This document shows positions 46,750 to 55,588 of a DNA stretch of 56,619 bases, one piece after another (position 1 is the first letter of the stretch; each line of letters begins with the position of its first letter). The notes below the pieces were generated by a model. The model did no database searches. It saw only the letters and a program-made list of their open reading frames with translations, and was not told the origin of the DNA. A program made the position numbers and the translations under genes. This DNA is from JBBIRM01 sp037441765 (GTDB taxonomy: Bacteria; Desulfobacterota; BSN033; UBA1163), in assembly GCA_037441765.1 (NCBI GenBank), contig JBBIRM010000004.1, positions 1 to 56,619 on the forward strand. The letters are read 5' to 3'.

Positions 46750-47688
46750 ATGATTTTTGGAGTGAAAGGGACCCCCTATCCAATCGATTTTAGGCATCTT
46801 GAAACCTTTTGCCGAGTGGCAGAATTAAAGAGCTTCACAAAGGCAGCCGAAGATCTATGCCTTACTCAACCCACTATTAGTGGCCATATTCTCTCTCTCG
46901 AACAATCCCTTTCTCTACGCCTTTTTGATCGGGCTGGGAGGAAAATCCGACTAACCAAGGCAGGACAAGTCTTACTCCAGTATACGGAAAAAATCCTTTC
47001 CCTTCGAAAAGAATTACTGAATGCATTAAGTGAATTCTCCAATGGGATCAGGGGGGAACTCTCTCTTGGTGCGAGCACAATCCCAGGGGAATATATCCTT
47101 CCTAAATTGATGGGGGATTTCAAGAGGGATCATCCTTTCTTCACCCTTTCTCTCAAAATTGCCGATACCCATGAGGTTATTCAATATGTTTTACAAGGCC
47201 AAGTTGAATTCGGGATCATCGGGGCGAAATTGAACCACCCCTCCCTCTCCTATGAGAAATTTGAAGAGGACGAAATCATTGTCATCGCTTCACCTGATAC
47301 ATCACCTCTTCATAAGAAAAAGATGAATCTGGAAAAGTTGACCAAAGAGCCCTGGATCATCCGTGAGGAAGGATCTGGCACCCAGATGGCTGTTGAAAAA
47401 GCACTCAAAAAGAGCGGGCTCAGTTTGAAACAATTTAATGTGGTTATGGAAATGGGAAGCACCTCTTCTGTGAAGGAAGGGGTGAAGGCAGGATTGGGCA
47501 TGGCCTTTATCTCTAAAAAAGCGGTAAAAGAAGAATTGAAACAGGGAATTCTTTCCCAGATAGAGATAGAGGGAATAGAGCCTATCTCACGTCAAATCTA
47601 CATTGTTCAACATCGGGGGAGAACGCTCTCTCCTATTGGAATGGAATTTCTCAGATTTCTAAGAAAAACCAGGATAGAAGACGATTAA
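46750..47688 (+). CDS. LysR-family transcriptional regulator
   Basis: About 312 residues: a winged helix-turn-helix (FRHLETFCRVAELKSFTKAAEDL, CLTQPTISGHILSLEQ, about 14-70) and a type 2 periplasmic-binding-like effector domain (GELSLGASTIPGEYILP onward). The effector is unknown; the sequence is closest in feel to the CysB/YeiE-like group. The frame starts with TTG 46723; ATG 46750 is a conservative choice, since the family core begins at IDFRHLETF. It ends 2 nt before tolA, so it is probably cotranscribed with the Tol genes, an unusual partner. Confidence 0.88.
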   Translation: MIFGVKGTPYPIDFRHLETFCRVAELKSFTKAAEDLCLTQPTISGHILSLEQSLSLRLFDRAGRKIRLTKAGQVLLQYTEKILSLRKELLNALSEFSNGIRGELSLGASTIPGEYILPKLMGDFKRDHPFFTLSLKIADTHEVIQYVLQGQVEFGIIGAKLNHPSLSYEKFEEDEIIVIASPDTSPLHKKKMNLEKLTKEPWIIREEGSGTQMAVEKALKKSGLSLKQFNVVMEMGSTSSVKEGVKAGLGMAFISKKAVKEELKQGILSQIEIEGIEPISRQIYIVQHRGRTLSPIGMEFLRFLRKTRIEDD

Positions 47689-47690
47689 AA

Positions 47691-48443
47691 GTGAAACCCT
47701 TGAGACGACCAAAAATATCTATTTTATTGAAGATGGGGGTATTCTCTTTACTCCTCCACATCCTGCTTGTTGTTCTCCTCACGCTTAACCCCTGGCCGAC
47801 TTTTATTAAACCCCAACCGAGGGCTTACACCGTCACCCTGATGCCTGTTACAATGAGGGAATCAGAAATTCCACCTCCCCTAACTCAATCTGTTACGAAA
47901 GAGGAAAAAATCGAACCCGTTGAAAAGATAAAACCTAAGGCAAAACCTATTGAGAAGCCCAAAAAGAATGAGATCGTAGAAAAGGTGAAAAAGAAAGAGA
48001 TCGATGAGCAGTCTCTCAAACGTCTCCAAAAGGCGCTTGAAGAGATTCGTAAAAAAGCAGCACTCGATGAAATCCAAAAAAGGATTGCCCAAAGGGAAAA
48101 AAGGGAGGAACCAACCTCTCACATCTCCGCCACCTCCATTACACCAGCAGAGTTGGAGTCGAAACTGAATGAGTATTATGGGAGGGTCTGGCTGAAGATC
48201 AAAGAGAGTTGGACGATCCCTGAAAATTTGATTAAAGAAATAGTTGACTTGGAATCCATTATCGTTTTAATAATAGGAAGGGATGGTAAGGTCCAAAAAT
48301 GGTGGTTTGAAAAAAAATCTGGAAATAATCTCTATGACCAATCCGTTGCAAGAGCCATCAAGAAGGCAGATCCCCTTCCTCCTATTCCTAAGGAATTGGG
48401 GGAAAAAAGCCTTGAGATTGGAATTCGATTCTACCCAGAATAA
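47691..48443 (+). CDS. tolA: TolA/TonB-like envelope energy-transducer protein
   Basis: A 250-residue bitopic protein: short cytoplasmic start, one membrane helix (ILLKMGVFSLLLHILLVVLL, about 10-30), a Pro/Lys/Glu-rich and helical periplasmic region (about 60-145) and a TonB-C-type domain (LESIIVLIIGRDGKVQKWWFE, SVARAIKKADPLPPIP). It links the inner-membrane motor to TolB-Pal. It starts with GTG. It is translationally adjacent to tolB (next codon after the stop). tolQ and tolR are not upstream, where LysR sits. Confidence 0.88.
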   Translation: MKPLRRPKISILLKMGVFSLLLHILLVVLLTLNPWPTFIKPQPRAYTVTLMPVTMRESEIPPPLTQSVTKEEKIEPVEKIKPKAKPIEKPKKNEIVEKVKKKEIDEQSLKRLQKALEEIRKKAALDEIQKRIAQREKREEPTSHISATSITPAELESKLNEYYGRVWLKIKESWTIPENLIKEIVDLESIIVLIIGRDGKVQKWWFEKKSGNNLYDQSVARAIKKADPLPPIPKELGEKSLEIGIRFYPE

Positions 48444-49751
48444 ATGAAGAGACGTTTCTTTTGGATTCTTATTTCCTTCCTTCTTATTTCCATCTCCTCC
48501 ATGGGAGAGGCAAGGGTCTATCTCGATATTAATGCTCCGGCATTTGTCCCCATTCCGATTGTTATGCCAAAGTGGAGATCAGCGGATAGGGCACTTTCTC
48601 CTCTTCCAACAAAAGTCTACGAAATCTTGACCAATGACCTCACCCTTTCAGGTTTTTTTAAAGTAATTGATCATCATCATCTCCCTCCACAACTCCAGGA
48701 TAAAGAGGGGATTCCGAGTCCGACGGGATGGCAGGAATGGACTTCCTCAGGCGGGGAAATCCTTTTGGTGGGGGAAACACTTCAAATTTCTGAAAACCTC
48801 TTGCAATTAAAGTTTTATCTATTTGATTTAGTGGAACAGAAACACCTGGTTGGGAAACAATATGAAGACCATCCCAAAAATTTACGAAGCATGGTTCACA
48901 GAATTTCTGACGAAGTCGTTCTTCAATTAACCGGGGAGAAAGGGGTTCATAATACGAAGATTGCCTATGTGGTTCAGCAGGGAAAAAGCAAAGAAATCTT
49001 TGTTGCTGATTTCGATGGATTTAATATCAAACAGATTACCCAGAATCAATCCCTCAATCTCAATCCTTCCTGGTCCCCTGATAACAAAAAGATTGCCTTT
49101 ACATCCTATCTCCGTCGAAATCCAGATCTCTATTTGATTGATATCGATGGGAAAAATTTAGAAAGAATCTCCTCCCACCCGGGCCTTAATTTTGCTGCTT
49201 CCTGGTCACCGGATGGGAAAAAGATTGCCCTGATGATGGGGTTTGAAGGAAAATCAGACATCTATGTCATGGATACGAATGGGAGAAATTTAAAACGACT
49301 GACCAAAGGACATGGAAACGAGGCCTCCCCCACCTGGTCTCCTGATGGCCAGTGGATCGCCTTTGTTTCGGATCGATCAGGGACCCCTCAAATCTATATC
49401 ATGTCATCGGATGGGTCCAATGTCCGCCGCTTAACCTTCGAAGGGAGTTACAATACCAACCCTGCCTGGTCTCCAAAAGGAGATCGGATTGCCTATTGCG
49501 GTAGGGCAGAAGGCCGTTATCATATCTTCACCATTGGAGTGGATGGATCAGGCATCCGCAAAATCACCTCTCATTCTGGAAATAGTGAAAGCCCTTGCTG
49601 GTCCCCCGATGGACGCTATATTGCCTTTAGTTCAAACCAGACCGGGGCCTCAAAGATTTACATTACCAATATGAATGGTTATAATATGAGGCCGTTAACC
49701 TCATCGAAAGGAGGTGAAACAAGTCCAGCATGGTCAAGATACTTTGATTAG
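48444..49751 (+). CDS. tolB: Tol-Pal system protein TolB
   Basis: A 435-residue periplasmic beta-propeller. After a signal peptide (MKRRFFWILISFLLISISSMGEA) comes an N-terminal domain that includes LTNDLTLSGFFKVID, then six blade repeats with the pattern NPSWSPDNKKIAF, AASWSPDGKKIAL, SPTWSPDGQWIAF, NPAWSPKGDRIAY and SPCWSPDGRYIAF. It binds Pal and is part of the trans-envelope Tol complex that constricts the outer membrane at division. It starts one base after the tolA stop. Confidence 0.97.
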   Translation: MKRRFFWILISFLLISISSMGEARVYLDINAPAFVPIPIVMPKWRSADRALSPLPTKVYEILTNDLTLSGFFKVIDHHHLPPQLQDKEGIPSPTGWQEWTSSGGEILLVGETLQISENLLQLKFYLFDLVEQKHLVGKQYEDHPKNLRSMVHRISDEVVLQLTGEKGVHNTKIAYVVQQGKSKEIFVADFDGFNIKQITQNQSLNLNPSWSPDNKKIAFTSYLRRNPDLYLIDIDGKNLERISSHPGLNFAASWSPDGKKIALMMGFEGKSDIYVMDTNGRNLKRLTKGHGNEASPTWSPDGQWIAFVSDRSGTPQIYIMSSDGSNVRRLTFEGSYNTNPAWSPKGDRIAYCGRAEGRYHIFTIGVDGSGIRKITSHSGNSESPCWSPDGRYIAFSSNQTGASKIYITNMNGYNMRPLTSSKGGETSPAWSRYFD

Positions 49752-49788
49752 TGATCGGTTCAAAATTAATTTTTAAAGGAGGTTGACA

Positions 49789-50364
49789 ATGAGGAAGAAA
49801 GGTCTTTTTTTAACTATTTTGGTTCTATGCTTTGGACTGATGGTATGGGGTTGTCCAAAGAAGACGGTGGTGAAGGAAGAACCTTCGGTTAAGAAAGAAA
49901 AAGAAGAGACAGCAAGGATCGAACGCGAGGCAAAGCCAAAAGAGGAGGGGAAAAAGGAACTGGAAAAATTTGAAAAAAGTCTTGTGGCTAAAAAAGAGCC
50001 TGGTATCGAAGGGGTAGTCTTCGAAAGCAGTTTATTGAAAGATATTCACTTCGACTTTGATAAATATGATATTCGTCCTCAGGATGCAGAAATTTTAAAA
50101 GAGAATGCAGCACTCTTAAAAAAATATCCTACGGTTAAGATTCAGATTGAAGGCCACTGCGACGAAAGAGGGACCAATGAGTATAACATGGCCCTTGGTG
50201 AAAGGCGGGCAAACAGCACGAAGAACTATCTCATATCCCTCGGCATCCCTGCAGAGAGGATGACCACCATCAGTTATGGCGAGGAGAGACCTGTTGACCC
50301 TGGCCATAATGAAGAGGCATGGGCAAAGAACCGAAGGGCACATTTCGTCATCACCGCAAAATAA
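49789..50364 (+). CDS. pal: Peptidoglycan-associated lipoprotein Pal
   Basis: A 191-residue outer-membrane lipoprotein. A lipobox (LMVWGC) follows the signal, then a charged linker (about 25-80) and an OmpA-like peptidoglycan-binding domain (HFDFDKYDIRPQDAEIL, IQIEGHCDERGTNEYNMALGERRA in two parts, NRRAHF). The frame opens at a TTG inside the ribosome-binding region; the ATG at 49789 behind AAAGGAGG is the start. It is followed by an intergenic hairpin and cpoB. Confidence 0.96.
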   Translation: MRKKGLFLTILVLCFGLMVWGCPKKTVVKEEPSVKKEKEETARIEREAKPKEEGKKELEKFEKSLVAKKEPGIEGVVFESSLLKDIHFDFDKYDIRPQDAEILKENAALLKKYPTVKIQIEGHCDERGTNEYNMALGERRANSTKNYLISLGIPAERMTTISYGEERPVDPGHNEEAWAKNRRAHFVITAK

Positions 50365-50371
50365 GGAAATT

Positions 50372-50404
50372 ACCTCTGGAATCGTTAAGAATCGTTCCAG
50401 GGGT
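50372..50404 (+). other. Pal-cpoB intergenic hairpin
   Basis: A 10-bp stem ACCTCTGGAA/TTCCAGGGGT with a 13-nt loop (one G-U pair) lies between pal and cpoB and is not followed by a T-run. It ends 10 nt before the cpoB ribosome-binding site. A stabilising or processing hairpin that sets different expression of pal and cpoB is likely. Confidence 0.55.
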
Positions 50405-50424
50405 ATCTAATTTTGGAGGTTAAA

Positions 50425-51291
50425 TTGAAAAAAAACCATTGCCATAAAGGTGGAGTATATGTCTGTCTCCTCTTTCTCCTTTTAGGATGTGCCACAACTA
50501 AGGATGTCAAAATCCTTGATGAAGAGATTTATAAGCTTCAGCAACAAGTGAATCAACTTAGAAAGGAGAAAGAAACGCTCAAAGAGGAGTTATCCCAACA
50601 GACGGTTGAAAACCAGAAGTTGAAGGCTGACCTCCTGCTACGCCTCGAAACGCTCCAATCTGATGTCCGAACCCTTTCCACAGGGGTCGAAGAGTATAAG
50701 GAATTTTTAAAAAGGCCTTCAAAAGAGATTGATCGAATGAGAGATGATTTGGAGTTTCGTATAAAAATCCTTGATGATAAAAGTAAAACCAATGAAGAAA
50801 GGCTTAGGGATTTAGAGGTCCGTTTAAAAGAAGTGGAATCCAGCCAGTTAAAGCTCTCTGAATCCATCTCTAAACCAGTAGAAACGGAAACCCCTAAGGA
50901 ATGGAAGGGGATCTCTGCAGGTGTGGGAGATCTTTATAAGGATGCCTACGAAACCCTTCAGAGGGGAGAGATCGATGGTGCGAGAAGGAAATTTGAGGCC
51001 TTTCTTAAACAGTATCCCAACACGGAACTCTCTGATAACGCCCAATTCTGGATTGGAGAGACCTACTATTTAAAAAAAGATTTTGAAAAGGCCATTCTGG
51101 AGTATGAAAAGGCTATTGCTAAATATCCAGAGGGAGATAAAATTCCTGCAGCACTGTTTAAGCAGGCCCTCGCTTTCTTAGAACTTGGCGATAAGACCAA
51201 CGCCAGAAATTTATTGAGAAGGGTCATTGAAAAATATCCTAATTCAGACCAAGCAGAAAGGGCCAAAAAGAAATTGGAGACCATTAAATAA
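50425..51291 (+). CDS. cpoB: Tol-associated TPR protein CpoB (YbgF)
   Basis: About 288 residues. An N-terminal signal with a lipobox (LFLLLGC) makes it a lipoprotein, unlike the soluble E. coli protein. A long coiled coil (about 20-150, IYKLQQQVNQLRKEKETL) precedes a tetratricopeptide-like C-terminus (LYKDAYETLQRGEIDGARRKFEAFLKQYPN and further repeats, in pieces). It coordinates Tol function with peptidoglycan synthesis. A TTG at 50413 overlaps the ribosome-binding site GGAGG; the TTG at 50425 has the correct spacing and is chosen. Confidence 0.92.
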   Translation: MKKNHCHKGGVYVCLLFLLLGCATTKDVKILDEEIYKLQQQVNQLRKEKETLKEELSQQTVENQKLKADLLLRLETLQSDVRTLSTGVEEYKEFLKRPSKEIDRMRDDLEFRIKILDDKSKTNEERLRDLEVRLKEVESSQLKLSESISKPVETETPKEWKGISAGVGDLYKDAYETLQRGEIDGARRKFEAFLKQYPNTELSDNAQFWIGETYYLKKDFEKAILEYEKAIAKYPEGDKIPAALFKQALAFLELGDKTNARNLLRRVIEKYPNSDQAERAKKKLETIK

Positions 51292-51335
51292 CGCTTTCCA
51301 CTTCTTTTCACCCTTTTCACCATAATTCGTTAAAC

Positions 51336-51368
51336 AAAAAAGCCCCTTTTCAGGAGAAGGGGCTTTTT
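51336..51368. terminator. Bidirectional terminator between cpoB and rpoC
   Basis: A 12-bp stem AAAAAGCCCCTT/AAGGGGCTTTTT around an 8-nt loop has T-rich flanks on both strands. It serves the convergent tol and rpoBC operons. Confidence 0.9.
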
Positions 51369-51397
51369 ATTTACAAAATGTTTTTCATCCCTCTTTC

Positions 51398-54300
51398 TTA
51401 AGCGGCTGTTTTTTCTGGTTTTTCTCCTTCACCTCCGGGTTGAGCCTCCTCACCCATGTAGCCTTCTACCCATAACTCTAATTGTTTGTATTTAGGGAGG
51501 CCGGTTCCTGCAGGGATAAGACGTCCCATTATCACATTCTCCTTTAAACCCTTTAAATAATCGACTTTCCCTGCCACAGCGGCCTGGGTGAGAACTTTGG
51601 TGGTCTCCTGGAAAGAAGCAGCAGAGATAAAACTATCTGTAATCAGAGAAGCCTTGGTAATTCCCAAAAAGAGTGGTTCTGCTACCGCAGGCCTTCCCCC
51701 CTCCCTTAAGACCCTTGCATTCTCTTCTTCAAATACATATCTCTCTACCTGGTCGTCTACTAAGAAGCGAGTATCCCCAACCTCCTTAATCTTCACTCGT
51801 TTAAGCATCTGACGTACAATCACCTCAATATGTTTATCATTGATCTTAACACCTTGAAGTTTGTAAACTTCCTGAATCTCATCGACCAGGTATCGGGCCA
51901 GGGCCTTATCCCCCAATACCCTCAGGATATCATGGGGGTTTGAGGGGCCATCCATCAAAGGCTCCCCTGCTTTGACAAAATCGCCTTCGTGAACACTGAC
52001 ATGTTTCCCTCTGGGGATTATATACTCTTTGGGTTCTCCTACGTCAGGTCGGACGATCACCTTCCTCTTGCCTTTAAGGTCTTTTCCAAATTCAACCACC
52101 CCATTAATATCGCTGATCAGGGCATACTCTTTTGGCCTTCTTGCTTCAAAAAGCTCAGCCACTCGGGGAAGCCCACCTGTAATATCTTTCGTTTTGGTCG
52201 TCTCACGAGGTATCTTCACAATGATATCTCCTGCCTCGACCATATCCCCTTCAGAGACAAATATGTTTGCTCCTACTGGAAGCAGATATCGTGCCTGGGA
52301 GGTAGACCCAGGAAGGTTCATAGTTTTTCCCTTCTCATCCTTGATCGAAATCCTTGGACGAAGTTCAGGGTCTTTTGATTCAATGATCACCTTTCGAGAT
52401 AGCCCTGTAAACTCATCGACCTGCTCCTGCATGGTGACGCCTTCAATGATATCTCCAAATTTAACTCGCCCTGCTACCTCTGTAAGCACAGGGATGGAAT
52501 AAGGATCCCACTCTGCCAATATATCCCCTTCCTTTACTTTCTGCCCATCTTTTACCCTCAATTTGGCTCCATAGATCACTGAATAACGGCGCCTTTCTCT
52601 TCCCTCTTCATCAATAATGGCAATCTCCCCGTTTCGGTTCATCACGATAAGATTCCCTTCTCTGTTCTTGACTGTCTTGAGGCTGTGAAATTTTACCTTT
52701 CCATCAATTCTCGCCTCTAAGGCAGTCTGCTCAGCACGCCGGCTTGCGGTCCCACCTATATGGAAGGTCCTCATGGTCAACTGGGTGCCGGGCTCCCCGA
52801 TCGATTGAGCGGCGATAATACCAATGGCTTCTCCGACATTGACCAATCTCCCCCGGGCCAAATCCCTTCCATAGCAGAGTGCGCAGACCCCTCTTTTTGC
52901 CTTACAGGTGAGCACAGAGCGGATCTTCACCTTCTCAATACCAGCATCCTCAATCCGCTCGGAAAGTGTTTCATCAATCTCTTGATTTCCCTTAACAATA
53001 ATTTCATCGGTGAAGGGGTCGCGAATGTCTTCCAGTGCAACTCGACCAAGAATCCTATCCTTCATAGATTCAATGATCTCTCCACCCTCGATGAGAGATG
53101 CCACATCAATTCCATCCATTGTTCCACAATCGTATTCAGTGATCACGACATCCTGAGCGACATCCACCAGTCTCCGGGTAAGATACCCTGCATTGGCCGT
53201 TTTCAGTGCAGTGTCAGCAAGTCCTTTTCTCGCTCCATGGGTTGAGATAAAATACTGCAACACCGTAAGACCTTCCCTGAAGTTTGCGGTGATGGGAGTC
53301 TCGATAATCTCCCCTGAAGGCTTGGCCATTAGGCCACGCATACCTGCCAACTGTCTCACCTGTTGAGCACTGCCTCGAGCTCCAGAGTCGGCCATCATAA
53401 AGATGGGGTTAAAACTTTGTGTGGTCCTCTTCTCACCTGTCGGAGACTCTACCTGCTCCGTGCCCAATTCCTTAAGCATAACACTTGCGATGTTTTCTGT
53501 GACCTGGGCCCAAATGTCGATGACCTTATTATATCTTTCCCCGTCTGTGATCAGTCCCTCAGTGTACTGTTCCTGAACCTTTTCAATCTCCTTCTGAGCT
53601 TCCTGGAGGAGGGCATCTTTATTGGAAGGGATCATCATATCATCAATGGAGATGGAAAGCCCGGCAAGGGTGGCATATCGGTAACCTAAGTCTTTCAGGC
53701 GGTCAGAAAGAATAACTGTCTTCTTCTCACCACAGAAACGATAACAATAGTCAATGAGATTTGCTAGTTCTCCCTTCTTCATGACCTTATTGATCAAACT
53801 GAAAGGGATCTCCTCTGGAAGGATTTCTTTAAGCAAAACCCTCCCTACGGTCGCCTCCACATGTTCGCCATTAATTCGTACTTTGATCTTAGCGTGGAGG
53901 TCAACTTCCTTGGCATCATAAGCCATCCGGACCTCTTCAGGATTTGAAAATCTTTTACCCTCTCCTTTAACAAAGGGACGCTCTCGGGTCATATAATAGA
54001 TACCCAGAACAATATCCTGGGTTGGAACAATTATAGGTTTCCCATTGGCTGGCGAGAGGATATTATTGGTTGACATCATCAGCACTCTTGCCTCTGCCTG
54101 GGCCTCTACAGAGAGAGGAATGTGGACAGCCATCTGGTCTCCATCAAAATCGGCATTAAAGGCCGAGCAGACGAGCGGGTGAAGTTGAATGGCCTTCCCC
54201 TCGATCAAAATAGGCTCAAAGGCCTGGATTCCCAAGCGATGAAGCGTAGGTGCCCGGTTTAGGAGCACAGGATGTTCCCGAATCACTTCATCGAGAACAT

Positions 54301-55528
54301 CCCAAACTTCGGGTTTCTCTTTCTCCAACATCTTCTTCGCACTCTTGATGGTTGTGGCTAAACCCTTTTCTTCCAATCGTTGGTAAATAAAAGGTTTAAA
54401 CAGTTCAAGGGCCATCTTTTTGGGAAGCCCACATTGATGCAGTTTCAATTCTGGTCCAACCACAATCACCGAACGGCCTGAATAATCCACCCTTTTCCCT
54501 AAAAGGTTCTGTCTGAACCGGCCCTGCTTTCCTCTTAGCATATCGCTCAGGGACTTGAGGGGTTTTTTATTGGCCCCCAGGATTGTCCTGCCTCTCTTCC
54601 CATTATCAAAGAGGGCGTCCACCGCTTCTTGAAGCATGCGTTTTTCATTTCGGATAATGATCTCTGGCGCATTTAGTTCAAGAAGTCGTTTAAGACGATT
54701 GTTTCTATTAATCACCCTCCGGTAAAGATCGTTTAGGTCTGAAGTTGCAAATCGGCCTCCATCCAAAGGGACAAGGGGTCGAAGATCAGGAGGGATTACC
54801 GGGATGACTTCTAAGATCATCCATTCCGGTTTATTCCCTGATTCTAAAAAGGCCTCGATGATCTTGAGCCTTTTTGCAAGCCTCCGCCTCTTGGCCTCAG
54901 AGGTCGTCTCCTTCATTTCTGCTCTGAGTTTTTGGGAAAGTTCATTTACATCTGTATTTCTTAACAATTCACGTATCGCCTCTGCCCCTTGACCGGCCAC
55001 GAACTCATCTCCATATTTTTCCCTTGCCTCGCGGTAACGATCTTCAGAGAGAATCTCTCCCTTCTTCAAAGGAGTCTTTTTCCCATCAAGAACGAGATAG
55101 GCCTCAAAATAGAGGATGCGTTCCAATTCCCTTAAGGTCATATCGGCAAGAATGCCGATCTTACTCGGGATGCTTTTCAAAAACCAGATATGGGCTACCG
55201 GAGTGGCCAATCTGATATGCCCCATCCGCTCCCTTCGCACCTTCGATTGGATGACCTCAACCCCACATTTTTCACATACAATCCCCCGATGTTTCATCCT
55301 TTTATACTTCCCGCAATTACATTCATAATCCTTCGTGGGACCAAAGATCTTTGCACAAAAGAGGCCATCCTTCTCGGGTTTGAAGGTCCGATAATTGATG
55401 GTCTCCGGTTTCTTCACCTCTCCGTGGGACCACGATTCAATCTTCTCCGGCGAAGCGATGGAAATCCGAATGGCGTTAAAATTAATAGGTCCTTTTCCTT
55501 TCTCAATAAATGACAGGTAGTCTTCCAA
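51398..55528 (-). CDS. rpoC: DNA-directed RNA polymerase beta' subunit
   Basis: About 1376 residues. Visible are the N-terminal zinc site (CNCGKYKRMKHRGIVCEKCG, about 55-75), the catalytic NADFDGDQM loop with three metal-binding aspartates, the trigger-loop segment AAQSIGEPGTQLTMRTFHIGG (in two parts) and the second zinc site (CKAKRGVCALCYGRD). An in-frame ATG exists at 55576, but TTG 55528 directly follows AAAAAGGAGGAGACC and gives the family N-terminus (MEDYLSFIEKGKGPI), so TTG is the start. It ends at the shared terminator. rpoB lies upstream. Confidence 0.97.
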   Translation of the reverse strand: MEDYLSFIEKGKGPINFNAIRISIASPEKIESWSHGEVKKPETINYRTFKPEKDGLFCAKIFGPTKDYECNCGKYKRMKHRGIVCEKCGVEVIQSKVRRERMGHIRLATPVAHIWFLKSIPSKIGILADMTLRELERILYFEAYLVLDGKKTPLKKGEILSEDRYREAREKYGDEFVAGQGAEAIRELLRNTDVNELSQKLRAEMKETTSEAKRRRLAKRLKIIEAFLESGNKPEWMILEVIPVIPPDLRPLVPLDGGRFATSDLNDLYRRVINRNNRLKRLLELNAPEIIIRNEKRMLQEAVDALFDNGKRGRTILGANKKPLKSLSDMLRGKQGRFRQNLLGKRVDYSGRSVIVVGPELKLHQCGLPKKMALELFKPFIYQRLEEKGLATTIKSAKKMLEKEKPEVWDVLDEVIREHPVLLNRAPTLHRLGIQAFEPILIEGKAIQLHPLVCSAFNADFDGDQMAVHIPLSVEAQAEARVLMMSTNNILSPANGKPIIVPTQDIVLGIYYMTRERPFVKGEGKRFSNPEEVRMAYDAKEVDLHAKIKVRINGEHVEATVGRVLLKEILPEEIPFSLINKVMKKGELANLIDYCYRFCGEKKTVILSDRLKDLGYRYATLAGLSISIDDMMIPSNKDALLQEAQKEIEKVQEQYTEGLITDGERYNKVIDIWAQVTENIASVMLKELGTEQVESPTGEKRTTQSFNPIFMMADSGARGSAQQVRQLAGMRGLMAKPSGEIIETPITANFREGLTVLQYFISTHGARKGLADTALKTANAGYLTRRLVDVAQDVVITEYDCGTMDGIDVASLIEGGEIIESMKDRILGRVALEDIRDPFTDEIIVKGNQEIDETLSERIEDAGIEKVKIRSVLTCKAKRGVCALCYGRDLARGRLVNVGEAIGIIAAQSIGEPGTQLTMRTFHIGGTASRRAEQTALEARIDGKVKFHSLKTVKNREGNLIVMNRNGEIAIIDEEGRERRRYSVIYGAKLRVKDGQKVKEGDILAEWDPYSIPVLTEVAGRVKFGDIIEGVTMQEQVDEFTGLSRKVIIESKDPELRPRISIKDEKGKTMNLPGSTSQARYLLPVGANIFVSEGDMVEAGDIIVKIPRETTKTKDITGGLPRVAELFEARRPKEYALISDINGVVEFGKDLKGKRKVIVRPDVGEPKEYIIPRGKHVSVHEGDFVKAGEPLMDGPSNPHDILRVLGDKALARYLVDEIQEVYKLQGVKINDKHIEVIVRQMLKRVKIKEVGDTRFLVDDQVERYVFEEENARVLREGGRPAVAEPLFLGITKASLITDSFISAASFQETTKVLTQAAVAGKVDYLKGLKENVIMGRLIPAGTGLPKYKQLELWVEGYMGEEAQPGGEGEKPEKTAA

Positions 55529-55554
55529 GGTCTCCTCCTTTTTAGAACGATGAA

Positions 55555-55588
55555 CCATAAATTGCTTATCGTCCATCGCTTTATCGTT
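55555..55588. repeat. Short ATCGTCC-type repeat upstream of rpoC
   Basis: Contains ATCGTCCATCG and a further TTATCG unit, like the array at 1981-2020. It occupies the rpoB-rpoC spacer. Confidence 0.4.

Noticed and set aside
51588..55513. Many long plus-strand open frames opposite rpoC
   Set aside because: They are shadows of a highly conserved gene, without ribosome-binding sites or recognisable domains.
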